DNA from: Marinobacter sp. ELB17
GTDB taxonomy: Bacteria > Pseudomonadota > Gammaproteobacteria > Pseudomonadales > Oleiphilaceae
Assembly (NCBI RefSeq): GCF_000169375.1
Contig: NZ_AAXY01000001.1
Span: 434,001 to 498,000, forward strand
Direction: 5' to 3'
Length of the DNA stretch: 64,000 nt
Below are positions 1 through 9,486 of the stretch, piece by piece (within the stretch, counting starts at the first letter, position 1; every line of letters starts with the position of its first letter). The position numbers were made by a program, and so were the translations under genes. The notes under the pieces are model-generated. The model saw only the letters and a list, made by a program, of their open reading frames with translations, had not been told where the DNA came from and did no database searches.

Positions 1-137
1 GGCTGGCGTTTGCTGATCGCTCATGGAACTGTCCTGTCAGAATCTGAGTCCCGTATTCTAACGCCTGCGGGGTTGGCTACAAGTTTAATACCGCCTTACA
101 CTGTAAAACCTATCATTTCGCGAGAGAAAACTGATTT

Positions 138-416
138 ATGTCCATTATTGATATTCACCGCACTCATACCATGGACAAACAGCACGCGCGTGAAGCGGCT
201 GAGACCTTGGCTGCCGATCTGTCCAGCCGTTTTGCTGTGACTTACGCGTGGGAAGGCGATGTTATGAAAATCAAGCGCAGCGGAGTGCAAGGCCAGCTCA
301 CGATTAATAACGGCGACTTGCACGTCTACTTGGAGCTGGGACTGCTGTTGCGGCCTATGAAGGGCCGGATTGCACAGGAAATCGAATCCCAGTTAGATCA
401 GATTATTCGCGTTTGA
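138..416 (+). CDS. Polyhydroxyalkanoic acid system family protein
   Basis: A 92-residue soluble protein with no signal peptide or membrane segment. Its length and pattern (a short charged N-terminal helix, then a beta-rich part with GQLTINNGDLHVYLELG and a C-terminal amphipathic helix) match the small polyhydroxyalkanoic-acid-system family found near PHA or lipid storage genes. No catalytic residue is evident, so a granule-associated or regulatory role is inferred from the family. The start lies about 7 bases after a purine-rich GAGAGAAAA stretch. The next gene, in the opposite direction, encodes a FFLEELY-type protein, which fits a storage-lipid neighbourhood. The 137 bases upstream hold only a probable promoter region. 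Confidence 0.75.
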   Translation: MSIIDIHRTHTMDKQHAREAAETLAADLSSRFAVTYAWEGDVMKIKRSGVQGQLTINNGDLHVYLELGLLLRPMKGRIAQEIESQLDQIIRV

Positions 417-435
417 AGCCGTAAAGCGGCTCGCA

Positions 436-1263
436 TCAAAGCGAGGCGGGCAGTTCAAAGGGCTGCGATTGACCGGCCAGTATGTTATCCATAATGTGCT
501 GTTCACGCAGCACTAGCCGGTCAATTAGTTTGCCGACGTCATCCATACACCGGAACGCGCTGTAGCCTCGGTGCAGAAAACTGTGCAGATCCTGCAGGTT
601 GGCCATCTCCGCCGGTCCGCGGCCCATCGACAGCAGCCAGCCCAGTGTTCGGTTGCGCACGTAGCGGTCAAGGCGATGGCCCACATCGGCGATCAGTTCA
701 ATCTGACGCAGTCGCTGGTGTTGGTCATTGGCGTAACGGTAGGCCAGGCAGTAGTCGTCTACTGCCAGTGCCGCGGCACTCATCTGATGGCTATGCAACG
801 CGCTGGCCAGATTATGGTCCAGTTGCTGGGTCAGCAGGTTGAGCTCCACCAGTCTGGCCAGGGTTCGTAACTGGTGGTCTGGCAGCCACTTCACCATTTT
901 TGGAAAAACCCGATCGATATTGTCGTCGCGATGGCTCATTCCGGCGGGCGCGTACAAATCCGTCAGCAAAAACTCCAGCCCCTCGTGATAGCCCGGGTTC
1001 TGGTATAAATCCTGGTGAGTCTGTTTTAGCCGAGCGGCCTGCCAGCTGGCCACCTGAGCGCCTTGCTGTTGCAGCGGGTTATGGCTGTGGCCTTGGCGAA
1101 AATCATGATAGGCCAGCAGCCAATGCTGCAATTGACGGGCGTTATCGCTGTGAACGGCGGTTTCAACCAAGCGCTGGCGATACATGAAAAGGCTCCGGCT
1201 GGGCGGTTGAATCGGGGGCGGCATTGTAACCGAGTAGAGTGACGTGTGCTGAAGTGTCATCAA
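436..1263 (-). CDS. FFLEELY motif-like protein
   Basis: A 275-residue, mostly helical soluble protein. It contains the segment LEFLLTDLYAP at about residues 96-106, a variant of the FFLEELY motif that names a family common in Marinobacter and relatives. The molecular function of the family is unknown. The C-terminal half is rich in conserved-looking helices (for example MDDVGKLIDRLVLREQHIMDN). The first 27 residues are proline-rich and may not be translated, because an internal Met at about residue 28 (MYRQRL, near 1182) starts the helical part. It lies 15 bases from the end of the alpha/beta-hydrolase gene on the same strand and may be co-transcribed with it. Confidence 0.65.
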   Translation of the reverse strand: MMTLQHTSLYSVTMPPPIQPPSRSLFMYRQRLVETAVHSDNARQLQHWLLAYHDFRQGHSHNPLQQQGAQVASWQAARLKQTHQDLYQNPGYHEGLEFLLTDLYAPAGMSHRDDNIDRVFPKMVKWLPDHQLRTLARLVELNLLTQQLDHNLASALHSHQMSAAALAVDDYCLAYRYANDQHQRLRQIELIADVGHRLDRYVRNRTLGWLLSMGRGPAEMANLQDLHSFLHRGYSAFRCMDDVGKLIDRLVLREQHIMDNILAGQSQPFELPASL

Positions 1264-1278
1264 TAGCGATTGGGGACA

Positions 1279-2199
1279 TCAGACGTCAGCAGTCGCAACC
1301 TGCGCTAAATCCGGTATCCATTTTTTGTCATCCAGAATGATAAAGTGGCTGGGCGCCGTGGTTTCCACAATCTTCAAGTTTTCACCACCCTCGCGGGCAC
1401 TGGCCAGCATGGCTTTGCGGTCGAGCACCCGGTCAGTGGCTGGAATCAGCACAATGCCGCGTGTGATGTGCTGGTAAACGCTGGTGTCGGTGCGCTCCAT
1501 CCAGGCCAGCAGATTGTCGATATTGCGCACAATGGTCAGGTGATCTTTGGTGGCGTGGAACAGCTTGCTGAGCAGTTTTCTCTTGCGCCGGTTCGTTTTG
1601 CCAAAAAATGTCTGGTTGTAAGCCGAATTGGGAGTGCTGTTCAGCAGGCGGACAATCCACGGCCACATGCTGGGACTGAGTGGTTCCAGTAATGCTAGCA
1701 TCAGTGGGTGGGCGCGGCCCTGGGGTAATATCGGGGCTTCCAGTACCAGCTCTATGTCGCGGTAAAGCTCTGGCCATTGGCGAACAGCTTCTAGCGCTAC
1801 CGCGGCACCGCGGGAGTGGCCGTGAATGCGCACGTTGCTGCTGCCTATAAGATTGCGCATGGCCTGGTTAAGTATGCAGGCATCGTATTCGATGGTGCCG
1901 GCCAAATGCTTGATGTCCACCGCCCAGTCGGGCGTCTGCGGCATAACGCCGCTAACAGGCACATGGTAATTGCTGCAGGTGATCAGGATCAGTTCGGTGG
2001 TGGGGGCGTTATAGGCCTGGGTAAAATAGCAGTGATTTTCCATAAAACCGTGTATGCACACCACCGTGTTCTCGGCTGGGCCACTGTGATTGCGCACAGA
2101 AATCGCACCTTCGCCGATGGAAAATACCTGGCCCGAAAACATCTCGGCGTAAGCGTTTTCGATAGGTTTGATCAGTTTTCGAATATGGCTTGCCTGCAT
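1279..2199 (-). CDS. Alpha/beta hydrolase
   Basis: A 306-residue alpha/beta-hydrolase-fold protein. The oxyanion-hole region HGFMENH lies near residue 50, and the nucleophile elbow G-H-S-R-G near residue 128 supplies Ser. Candidate acid and base are Asp in PATDRVLD and His in APSHFIILDD near the C-terminus. No signal peptide is visible, so it is probably cytosolic. The substrate cannot be read from the sequence. The location beside PHA-type and wax-ester-synthase-like genes suggests esters or lipids, but this is inference. It is transcribed leftward, probably with the FFLEELY-type gene. Confidence 0.75.
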   Translation of the reverse strand: MQASHIRKLIKPIENAYAEMFSGQVFSIGEGAISVRNHSGPAENTVVCIHGFMENHCYFTQAYNAPTTELILITCSNYHVPVSGVMPQTPDWAVDIKHLAGTIEYDACILNQAMRNLIGSSNVRIHGHSRGAAVALEAVRQWPELYRDIELVLEAPILPQGRAHPLMLALLEPLSPSMWPWIVRLLNSTPNSAYNQTFFGKTNRRKRKLLSKLFHATKDHLTIVRNIDNLLAWMERTDTSVYQHITRGIVLIPATDRVLDRKAMLASAREGGENLKIVETTAPSHFIILDDKKWIPDLAQVATADV

Positions 2200-2430
2200 A
2201 ATCTCTCCTGATCGTTATAGCGAGCGCCTGCATTTACAGCACAGTGGCTTGGCTCTGTACTTATTATAAGCCTGCAGGTAAAGCCGTGTGCAACACTTTT
2301 ACCTTGCGCCGGGTATAAGCAGGCTCTGGAGGCGCTGGTGGATGTCTGGCACAATATCGTTCTATTCTCAGTCTCAGGATTCGCCGAGATTACGGCAACT
2401 TAGCTCATCCTATACAAAAGGCAGCGGATT

Positions 2431-3840
2431 TTGAGCCAGCAAGCTTTGCATTTGATGTTGCCTGCCGACGCAGGCTGGCTGGCTGCCGAACGGCCGGAAA
2501 ACCCGCTGGTTACCACCGTGTTGCTTCGTGTTCAGGGGCTGACAGCTGCTCGCCTGCGCGAATTCTTGCATGTTTACTGGGGTGCCTGGGAGCGTTTTCG
2601 CTTTCGCCCGGAACCTTATGCTGGCTATTGGCGCTGGCAGGAAAGTGTCGATTTTGATGTGCGCCAGCATCTGGATATTGTGCTGGACCGTTTTACTTCA
2701 CCCCAGCAGCAACCTTGGATAAACGCCGTTATCAGCCAGCCGCTGCCCATTTACCGGCCATTATGGAAATTCTGGTTGGCGCCCAACGCCGTTGGTGGTG
2801 GGTTGTTGCTCATGCGGATACACCATTGTTACGCTGATAGCGCTTCGTTGGCGCAACTGCTGGAACAACTGTTCACCGCGTCGCCGCAGCAACACCCGGT
2901 ACTTTACGGTGCAGCGCATCCGGCAGACCTTGAACGCTGGCTGCAGTGCGCTAAAAATTGGCTGAGTGAGCGTGTTTTTGGTGCCGAGGGCCCGCCGCCC
3001 GAAAACGACGCGGTACAGACGGCAGCCGCTGCTGCTGGGCAGCTGCCGGGCACTTTTAGCTCAAGCGCTGCCACGGCGCTTGAGCTAGCGGGCCAGTTAG
3101 GCAGTTACCTGGCCCAGCCAGACGACAGCCCCAGCAATCTGAGCCGGCCATTAACCGGCCAGCGCCAGTGCTGTTGGTCTGCGGCGATTCCCGATGCGCG
3201 TTTACAGGCGACGGCCCAGACGCTGGGCGTTAGCAGCCGCGACGTGTTGGCGGCCTGTATAACGGCGGCTTTGCAGGCGCAGCTCGGGCTGAGCCCGCAG
3301 GCGCTGGAACAGGCCCAAATTAACCTGTTGCTGCCAGTGGATGTTCGTCCCCAACTGCCCGCCAGTTTAAGGCCAGCGCTGTCTGAGCCGGGTAATGGCA
3401 GTGGCAGTGAACGGTTATTGCTGCCAATAGACGGCGACAGTTTTGTGGAACGGGTGTATCGCATAAAACAGGAGGTTCGCCGCCTTCGCGACAGCCTGCA
3501 ACCGTTGTTAACCTGGGGCCTGACCGCCTGCAACGCTTTTTTGCCTGAAATGATAAAACAGACGCCACTATGGCCTTTTGCCGCTCGCCCCAGTGCAGCA
3601 CTAGCCAGTTTCGACGGTGCCGGAGTGGTTCGCTATTTGGCGGGTTGTCGGGTTGACGAACTGGTGGCCTGGAGTCCGCAAATTGCCGATGCGGGAATAA
3701 GCGTAACCGCTTGCCGCTACGCCGGCCAGCTGCGACTGACAGTGGTTGCCGACCATTCTGCCAACCTGGATGTGCAGCGCTTTCAGAGCGATTGTATGGT
3801 GGCTTTGAATCAAGCGCTTGTCAGCTATCTGGATAATTGA
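2431..3840 (+). CDS. Wax ester synthase/diacylglycerol acyltransferase-like protein
   Basis: A 469-residue WS/DGAT-type acyltransferase homologue. The N-terminus (LMLPADAGWLAAERPENPL) matches the start of the family. The acyltransferase motif HHxxxDG appears at about residue 130 as HHCYADS, so both His and the Asp are kept but the last Gly is Ser. The C-terminal part resembles the DUF1298 half of the family. Known members esterify fatty alcohols or diacylglycerol with acyl-CoA to make storage lipid at the membrane. The frame opens with a TTG codon with no strong ribosome site, so the start is uncertain. The altered motif means activity is uncertain. It stands alone between a divergent hydrolase and fumC. 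Confidence 0.7.
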   Translation: MSQQALHLMLPADAGWLAAERPENPLVTTVLLRVQGLTAARLREFLHVYWGAWERFRFRPEPYAGYWRWQESVDFDVRQHLDIVLDRFTSPQQQPWINAVISQPLPIYRPLWKFWLAPNAVGGGLLLMRIHHCYADSASLAQLLEQLFTASPQQHPVLYGAAHPADLERWLQCAKNWLSERVFGAEGPPPENDAVQTAAAAAGQLPGTFSSSAATALELAGQLGSYLAQPDDSPSNLSRPLTGQRQCCWSAAIPDARLQATAQTLGVSSRDVLAACITAALQAQLGLSPQALEQAQINLLLPVDVRPQLPASLRPALSEPGNGSGSERLLLPIDGDSFVERVYRIKQEVRRLRDSLQPLLTWGLTACNAFLPEMIKQTPLWPFAARPSAALASFDGAGVVRYLAGCRVDELVAWSPQIADAGISVTACRYAGQLRLTVVADHSANLDVQRFQSDCMVALNQALVSYLDN

Positions 3841-3962
3841 GCCCCCATAACGTCGCGCATTGTCAAAAAACCTGCTGAGTGTCTACAGTATTGGGATAGG
3901 CGCCCCAGGATCTCACATCCTCAAGCGTGCGGCAGAGACCATCATTTCTTCAAGGAGGTTCC

Positions 3963-5342
3963 ATGAGCAATGAACGGGTAGAAAGCGACAGCCTTGGCGA
4001 CGTCAGGGTGCCGGAAAACGCACTTTGGGGAGCACAAACCCAACGCGCCATCGAGAACTTCCCCGTCAGCGGGCAACCCATGCCGCCGGCGTTCATCGCC
4101 GCCGTGGTGCAGATAAAAAAAGCCGCGGCGGAAGCTAATGCCAGCCTGGCCTTGCTCAATGGCCCGGTTCGCGATGCTATTGTGCTAGCCTGTGACCAGT
4201 TGCTGGCCGGTGATTACTATGATCAGTTTCCGGTAGACCGCTACCAGACCGGCTCTGGCACCAGCACCAACATGAATGTTAACGAGGTGATCGCGGCACT
4301 GGCCGAGCTCAGTGGTGTGATGGTTCATCCCAACGACCACGTGAATATGAGCCAGAGTTCTAACGATGTCATCCCGTCGGCTATCCATATCAGCGCGGTG
4401 ATAGCGATTCACCAGAATCTGGTGCCGGCGCTGACCCATTTACAAGGCGTTCTCTACGAGCGCGAAGCCATGTATGGCGAGCAGGTAAAAACCGGTAGAA
4501 CCCACCTGATGGACGCAATGCCGGTGACCCTGGGCCAAGAGCTTCGTACTTGGCGCGAGCAATTGAAAGCGACACAGGCGCGCATCGAACGTGCAGCAGA
4601 TGAGCTTCTGGCGTTGCCCCAGGGCGGCACGGCTGTAGGCACCGGGATTAATGCCGTTAGCGAGTTTGCGCCTGAGTTTACCCGCTGTCTGAAAGCCAAT
4701 ACCGGTTTTGGCTTCAAGCCACTAGCCCATAAGTTTGTGGCACAGAGCGCAGTGGATGCGCCGGTGGCGCTGTCGGCGCAGCTGCGTGGGCTTGGCATAG
4801 TGCTGACAAAAATCGCCAACGATTTGCGCTGGATGAACAGCGGCCCCATTCACGGGCTGTCAGAAATCAGCCTTCCGGTACTTCAGCCAGGCAGCAGCAT
4901 TATGCCAGGCAAAGTGAACCCGGTGATCCCCGAGTCTGTGGCTATGGTAGGCGCCCAGATTATGGGACTTGATGCCTCTATCGCTTACGCCGGGCAGTCT
5001 GGTAATTTCCAGCTCAACGTGATGTTACCGTTGGTCGGTGCCAACCTGCTGGAGATGATTGGCCTGTTAAGCAATGCCAGCAGTCTGCTGAGTGACAAAG
5101 CACTAAAAGGCTTTACCGTCAACGCAGAGCATCTAAACGCAGGTGTTGGCCGTAATCCCGTGCTGGTGACGGCGTTAAACCCCGAAATTGGTTACAGCCT
5201 GGCGTCTGAAATTGCCAAAGAAGCCTACGCCAGTGGCCGCCCGGTAATTGATGTGGCTGAAGAGCGCAGTGGTCTCAGCCGCGAGCGGCTTGAGCAGCTT
5301 ATGGACCCGTTAAAACTGACCCGCGGCGGGTTGGCAGGGTAG
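3963..5342 (+). CDS. fumC: Fumarate hydratase class II
   Basis: Class II (iron-independent) fumarase of the TCA cycle, a cytosolic homotetramer that interconverts fumarate and malate. The product is 459 residues, the usual family length. The fumarase/aspartase signature GSSIMPGKVNP is at residues 310-320, and the substrate-site motifs TGSGTSTNMNVNEV and SSNDVIPSA are intact. The frame is open 36 bases further upstream, but an AAGGAGG ribosome site lies directly before the ATG at 3963, which decides the start. It is monocistronic: about 120 bases separate it from the previous gene and 164 from msrA. Confidence 0.95.
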   Translation: MSNERVESDSLGDVRVPENALWGAQTQRAIENFPVSGQPMPPAFIAAVVQIKKAAAEANASLALLNGPVRDAIVLACDQLLAGDYYDQFPVDRYQTGSGTSTNMNVNEVIAALAELSGVMVHPNDHVNMSQSSNDVIPSAIHISAVIAIHQNLVPALTHLQGVLYEREAMYGEQVKTGRTHLMDAMPVTLGQELRTWREQLKATQARIERAADELLALPQGGTAVGTGINAVSEFAPEFTRCLKANTGFGFKPLAHKFVAQSAVDAPVALSAQLRGLGIVLTKIANDLRWMNSGPIHGLSEISLPVLQPGSSIMPGKVNPVIPESVAMVGAQIMGLDASIAYAGQSGNFQLNVMLPLVGANLLEMIGLLSNASSLLSDKALKGFTVNAEHLNAGVGRNPVLVTALNPEIGYSLASEIAKEAYASGRPVIDVAEERSGLSRERLEQLMDPLKLTRGGLAG

Positions 5343-5506
5343 CGAGTGTCCATTATGGCTCATTCGTGAACCTACTGAGCTTCTGAGAGTCCGAATAACC
5401 AGACGGGACACTCACGGCGGTATGTTCCAGGCGGGACACGAGTGGTCCGCGTGATCAAATTGAACGAACAATAGTTACACAAACAAACGTATTTGCGGAG
5501 GTAGTA

Positions 5507-6169
5507 ATGACAACATCCTGTAGCGTCCCCGGCATGACCGTGCCGCGCAGCCGGTTTCCGGATCCAGAGCAGGATCTTCCCGCAGACCAGGACAGCGGTC
5601 AGATAGTCCTTGCGGGTGGCTGTTTCTGGTGCGTGGAGGCGGTAATTATTGCCATGAACGGCGTGCACTCGGTTGAATCCGGCTACGCTGGCGGATCTGC
5701 TGACAGCGCTAACTATAAGGCTGTGTGCACCGGTACCACTGGCCACGCCGAAGTGATTAAGATTGAATACGACCCGACCCAGGTGTCGTTGGGCAGCTTG
5801 CTGAAGGTATTCTTTTCGGTGGCTCACGACCCCACCCAGCGCAACCGCCAGGGTAACGATATTGGCACCCAGTACCGTTCGGCTATTTTTTATCAGTCGG
5901 CACAGCAGCGTCAGGTCGCGCAAGCGTATATTGAACAGTTGAACCAGGCAGGCGTGTTCCACTCGGCGGTTGTGACGGAACTGGAGCCGCTGGAAGCCTT
6001 CTACGTCGCAGAAGCAGATCACCAGAACTTCGCCGCTCGCAACCCGGGTCAGCCCTATATCATGGCAGTTGCTGCACCCAAAGTGCAGAAGTTGGTTGAC
6101 CAATATAGCGATCGGCTAAAGCCGGGCGTAACGTCTAGATCTACCGACGACCACTCGAATAAAGCGTAA
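5507..6169 (+). CDS. msrA: Peptide-methionine (S)-S-oxide reductase
   Basis: Repairs the S-epimer of methionine sulfoxide in proteins. The product is 220 residues. The active-site motif GCFWCVEA places the catalytic Cys at residue 39, followed by the family motifs GYAGG and QYRSAIF. No signal peptide is seen, so it should act in the cytosol with thioredoxin as reductant. A GGAGG ribosome site precedes the ATG. msrB begins 11 bases after the stop, so the two stereospecific reductases are very probably translated from one message. Confidence 0.93.
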   Translation: MTTSCSVPGMTVPRSRFPDPEQDLPADQDSGQIVLAGGCFWCVEAVIIAMNGVHSVESGYAGGSADSANYKAVCTGTTGHAEVIKIEYDPTQVSLGSLLKVFFSVAHDPTQRNRQGNDIGTQYRSAIFYQSAQQRQVAQAYIEQLNQAGVFHSAVVTELEPLEAFYVAEADHQNFAARNPGQPYIMAVAAPKVQKLVDQYSDRLKPGVTSRSTDDHSNKA

Positions 6170-6180
6170 GGAGCACTATT

Positions 6181-6612
6181 TTGGCCGAATCTGCAGCAGG
6201 ATACGATTTGACGCAGCTAACAGCGGAACAGATTGAAGAGAAAGCCGTTGGCCTGAGCGCCGACGAGCGTCGGATATTGTTAGACCATGGCACCGAACCT
6301 TCGTTTTGCGGCACGCTGCTGGACAACAAAAAGCAGGGTGTTTACGAATGCCGGTTGTGTGACTTGCCGTTGTTTAACTCTAACGCCAAGTTTGATTCGG
6401 GTACCGGCTGGCCCAGCTTTTTTCAGCCCTTCGATCCGCAACACATTCATTATATTGAAGACGATACACTGGGCATGCGTCGCACAGAAGTTCGCTGCCC
6501 GCGCTGTGACAGCCATCTGGGTCACGTTTTCCCAGACGGCCCGGCGCCCACCGGTCAGCGCTACTGCCTGAACTCGGTGGCCCTGATGTTTAAGGAAAAC
6601 GCTGGCGATTAG
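6181..6612 (+). CDS. msrB: Peptide-methionine (R)-S-oxide reductase
   Basis: Repairs the R-epimer of methionine sulfoxide. The product is 143 residues. Two CxxC pairs (CRLC and CPRC) form the structural zinc site, and the catalytic Cys is residue 129 in RYCLNS. The GTGWPSF and HVFPDGP motifs are present. Translation appears to start at a TTG at 6181 placed after AAGGAGCACTATT. Its last 4 bases overlap the end of the convergent antiporter gene. Confidence 0.93.
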   Translation: MAESAAGYDLTQLTAEQIEEKAVGLSADERRILLDHGTEPSFCGTLLDNKKQGVYECRLCDLPLFNSNAKFDSGTGWPSFFQPFDPQHIHYIEDDTLGMRRTEVRCPRCDSHLGHVFPDGPAPTGQRYCLNSVALMFKENAGD

Positions 6613-7589
6613 CCGGTGGCGGGTATCATGGTGGTTAACAGGTAGCCGGTGTACGACACGTAGACCAGCACCAGAATACCACCGTCTACCCGACTGATGA
6701 TGCGGCTGCGGCCGGCAAAGCCAAAGCCCATCAGCAGTAAGCCAACGGTCAGCGCCAGCATCAGTGACCAGTCGCGATAGAGAACCTCTGGGTCCACCTG
6801 CAATGGGCTGATGGTTGCGGCAAGGCCGACCACTGCCAAGGTATTGAAAATACCCGAACCCAGAATGTTGCCGAGAATCAGATCGTGCTCATTTTTGCGC
6901 ACCGCGGCCAACGCTGAAGCCAACTCCGGCAAAGACGTGCCAACGGCGACAACGGTCAGGCCAATAACCAGATCGCTGATGCCCAAGCTCTGGGCAACGT
7001 AAACCGCGCCCCAAACCAACATTCGGGAACTGACGACCAGCAGCACCAAGCCCACAATCAGCCAGAAAACGGCGTTTCTCAGCGGCATGGGGTGGGCCAG
7101 CGCGCTTTCCTTTAGGCCAGCTTCAACAGAGTCATCTTTATTGCGCAGGCCCTGGAATATGAACCAGCCCATCACCGCCGCGAAAACCGCTAGCAAAACC
7201 CAACCGTCGGTGCGCGACAGCTCGCCATCAATCAGCTGGTAACCGGCAATCAGGGTAAGGCCGACGAGCAGTGGCAGTTCCTTGCGGATGATTTGTGAAT
7301 GCACGGCAATGGGCGCAATGATGGCTGTTAAGCCAACAATCAGCGCTATGTTGGTAATGTTGGAGCCGTAACCGTTGCCCAGGGCCAGGCCGGAGTTGCC
7401 TTCCATCGCGGCTATAGCAGAAACAGCCAGCTCGGGAGCCGATGTGCCAAAGCCGATAATCACCATGCCGATTAGCAAGGTGGGCATGCCCCAGTGCTTA
7501 GCGGCGGCTGCGGCCCCGTCTACAAACTTGTCGGCGCTCCACACCAGAACAATCAAGCCGGCAATGATTGCACCTATCGCCAGTAACAT
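6609..7589 (-). CDS. Calcium/sodium antiporter, CaCA family
   Basis: A 326-residue inner-membrane protein with about ten hydrophobic segments arranged as two homologous halves. Each half carries the ion-binding alpha-repeat: GFGTSAPELAVS near residue 47 and AVGTSLPELASA near residue 214. This is the YrbG-type layout of the Ca2+/cation antiporter superfamily, which exchanges cytosolic Ca2+ for Na+ or H+. Which ion is used cannot be read from sequence. It converges with msrB. The 300 bases between its start and mqo hold both promoters and no gene that I can support. Confidence 0.88.
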   Translation of the reverse strand: MLLAIGAIIAGLIVLVWSADKFVDGAAAAAKHWGMPTLLIGMVIIGFGTSAPELAVSAIAAMEGNSGLALGNGYGSNITNIALIVGLTAIIAPIAVHSQIIRKELPLLVGLTLIAGYQLIDGELSRTDGWVLLAVFAAVMGWFIFQGLRNKDDSVEAGLKESALAHPMPLRNAVFWLIVGLVLLVVSSRMLVWGAVYVAQSLGISDLVIGLTVVAVGTSLPELASALAAVRKNEHDLILGNILGSGIFNTLAVVGLAATISPLQVDPEVLYRDWSLMLALTVGLLLMGFGFAGRSRIISRVDGGILVLVYVSYTGYLLTTMIPATG

Positions 7590-7889
7590 ACGTGCTATCT
7601 CTTTACTAAACCGGGGGGGTGTGAGACTAAAGTTGTGGTGATATTGTCTGGAAAAGTCGGGAAAATCAATTACAACGGAGACAGGATCCCCGGGCCAGGC
7701 GAGTCTTTACATGACGCGCAACCGTTGCCTATTACAATTTAATAGTGCGCCGAAAGCCGAGATAATCGTCACATTGCATTCAGGAAACAGTTGCCAGCAT
7801 TATTAGCTCCATCTGGCTGGTTTCCGACAGGCTCTTTTGCTGATCGTGAAAGAGCACACAAGCTCAATACTCGCTAGGGTGAAAAACCA
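7590..7889. other. Divergent intergenic region between antiporter gene and mqo
   Basis: About 300 bases without a supported ORF between two divergently transcribed genes. It should hold both promoters. I see no clear hairpin terminator, riboswitch or repeat. Confidence 0.5.
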
Positions 7890-9374
7890 ATGGCCGTAAG
7901 ACAGGCAGACGTAGTGCTGGTCGGTGGGGGCGTCATGAGCGCTACCCTCGGCATGATACTGAAGCAACTAGACCCAGCCATGGACATCGTTTTGGTGGAG
8001 CGTCTGGACCATATTGCCCACGAAAGCACCGATGGCTGGAACAACGCAGGTACCGGTCACGCCGGCTACTGCGAGCTGAATTACACCCCCGAAACCGACG
8101 AGGGAGATGTGGCCATCGACCGGGCTTTGCAGATAAACGCCCAATTCGAAGTAACGCTGCAGTTCTGGTCTTACCTGGTGGAGCAGGGCATATTGCCCGA
8201 TCCGAAAAAATTCATAAACCGTACTCCGCACCAGAGCTTCGTCTGGGGCGAAAAAGACGTTGCCTTCCTTAAACGCCGCTTCGAACGCCTGAGTGCGCAC
8301 CACCTGTTTCGTGAAATGGAATACAGCGAGTCGCCGGAAGACCTGGCCGAGTGGATGCCGCTGATCGTTAAACACCGTGACCCCATGCAGCGCGTTGCCG
8401 CTACCCGGATAAAGCACGGCGCCGATGTGGATTTTGGTTCCCTGACCCGCAGCATCGTAGAACATCTGGAAAGCCAGCCCGGTTTCGAGCTAATGCTGAA
8501 CAGCCCGGTGCACTATATTGACCAACGCGATAACGGGCGCTGGAAAATAAGGGTAAAAAATCAGGAAACCGGTGAGCAGACCAAACTGGAAGCCGGCTTT
8601 GTGTTCCTCGGTGCGGGCGGCGGCGCTCTGCCTCTGTTGCAGAAATCAGGGATTGATGAAGCCGAAGGTTACGGCGGTTTTCCGGTGAGCGGCCAGTGGT
8701 TGGTGTGTGACCGGCCGGAAGTGGTGCAGCAGCATCATTCCAAGGTTTACGGTAAAGCGCCGATTGGTGCGCCGCCCATGTCGGTGCCACACTTGGATAC
8801 CCGCATTATTAACGGCGAGCCGGCCCTGTTGTTTGGACCCTTTGCCGGCTTTACCACCCGCTTCCTGAAACAGGGTTCGGTGTTTGACCTGATCAGTTCG
8901 GTGCGCTCGTCGAACTTGCGCCCCATGTTGTCGGTGAGCAAGTCCAACATGGACCTGACCCGCTATCTGATTGGCGAAGTGTTTCAGTCCCACCGCGACC
9001 GGGTAGACGCACTGCGCAATTTCTTCCCGGATGCCCGCGAGGGCGACTGGCGCCTGCAGGACGCAGGCCAACGGGTGCAGATTATCAAAAAATCCAAAGA
9101 CGGCGGCGGCAAGCTGGAGTTTGGTACCGAAATAGTCGCTGCCAAAGATGGCACGCTAGCCGCGCTGCTGGGCGCCTCGCCTGGCGCCTCAACAGCAGCA
9201 AACGCCATGCTCGACGTGTTGCAGCGCTGCTTCCCCGAGAAAATGAAAACCCCGGAGTGGCAGGCGCGCATGAAAGTTTTGGTGCCATCGTACGGCCAGT
9301 CTCTGGAAGAGGACGAAGAGATGCTGTTTAAAGTGCGTGAGCGTACGCTCACCACCCTCAAGCTCAAACCGTGA
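7890..9374 (+). CDS. mqo: Malate:quinone oxidoreductase
   Basis: A peripheral membrane FAD enzyme that oxidises malate to oxaloacetate and passes electrons to quinone, serving the TCA cycle and respiration. The product is 494 residues, the usual size. The N-terminal dinucleotide-binding segment VLVGGGVMSATLG is followed by the Mqo-specific stretch ESTDGWNNAGTGHAGYCELNYT. No membrane segment is visible, as expected for the family. It is preceded by AGGGTG and followed by a strong terminator, so it is monocistronic. Together with FumC it gives two successive TCA steps encoded within 6 kb. Confidence 0.95.
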   Translation: MAVRQADVVLVGGGVMSATLGMILKQLDPAMDIVLVERLDHIAHESTDGWNNAGTGHAGYCELNYTPETDEGDVAIDRALQINAQFEVTLQFWSYLVEQGILPDPKKFINRTPHQSFVWGEKDVAFLKRRFERLSAHHLFREMEYSESPEDLAEWMPLIVKHRDPMQRVAATRIKHGADVDFGSLTRSIVEHLESQPGFELMLNSPVHYIDQRDNGRWKIRVKNQETGEQTKLEAGFVFLGAGGGALPLLQKSGIDEAEGYGGFPVSGQWLVCDRPEVVQQHHSKVYGKAPIGAPPMSVPHLDTRIINGEPALLFGPFAGFTTRFLKQGSVFDLISSVRSSNLRPMLSVSKSNMDLTRYLIGEVFQSHRDRVDALRNFFPDAREGDWRLQDAGQRVQIIKKSKDGGGKLEFGTEIVAAKDGTLAALLGASPGASTAANAMLDVLQRCFPEKMKTPEWQARMKVLVPSYGQSLEEDEEMLFKVRERTLTTLKLKP

Positions 9375-9401
9375 CGCGGAACCCTGACGGGGCAAACGCA
9401 T

Positions 9402-9441
9402 AAAAAAACCGGAGCCTGGTGAGCTGGCTCCGGTTTCTTGT
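9402..9441. terminator. Bidirectional terminator between mqo and cheV
   Basis: A stem of AAACCGGAGCC paired with GGCTCCGGTTT, flanked by A-tract on the left and a T-rich stretch on the right. It can terminate both the rightward mqo and the convergent cheV transcript. Confidence 0.85.
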
Positions 9442-9486
9442 TTTACGCTGTCGGCAATAATGGTGCCGGGAATAATAGACGGGCCA

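Noticed and set aside
10..240. Open frame at the left edge overlapping the PHA-system gene
   Set aside because: It overlaps a better-supported gene in another frame, has no family features and no ribosome site.
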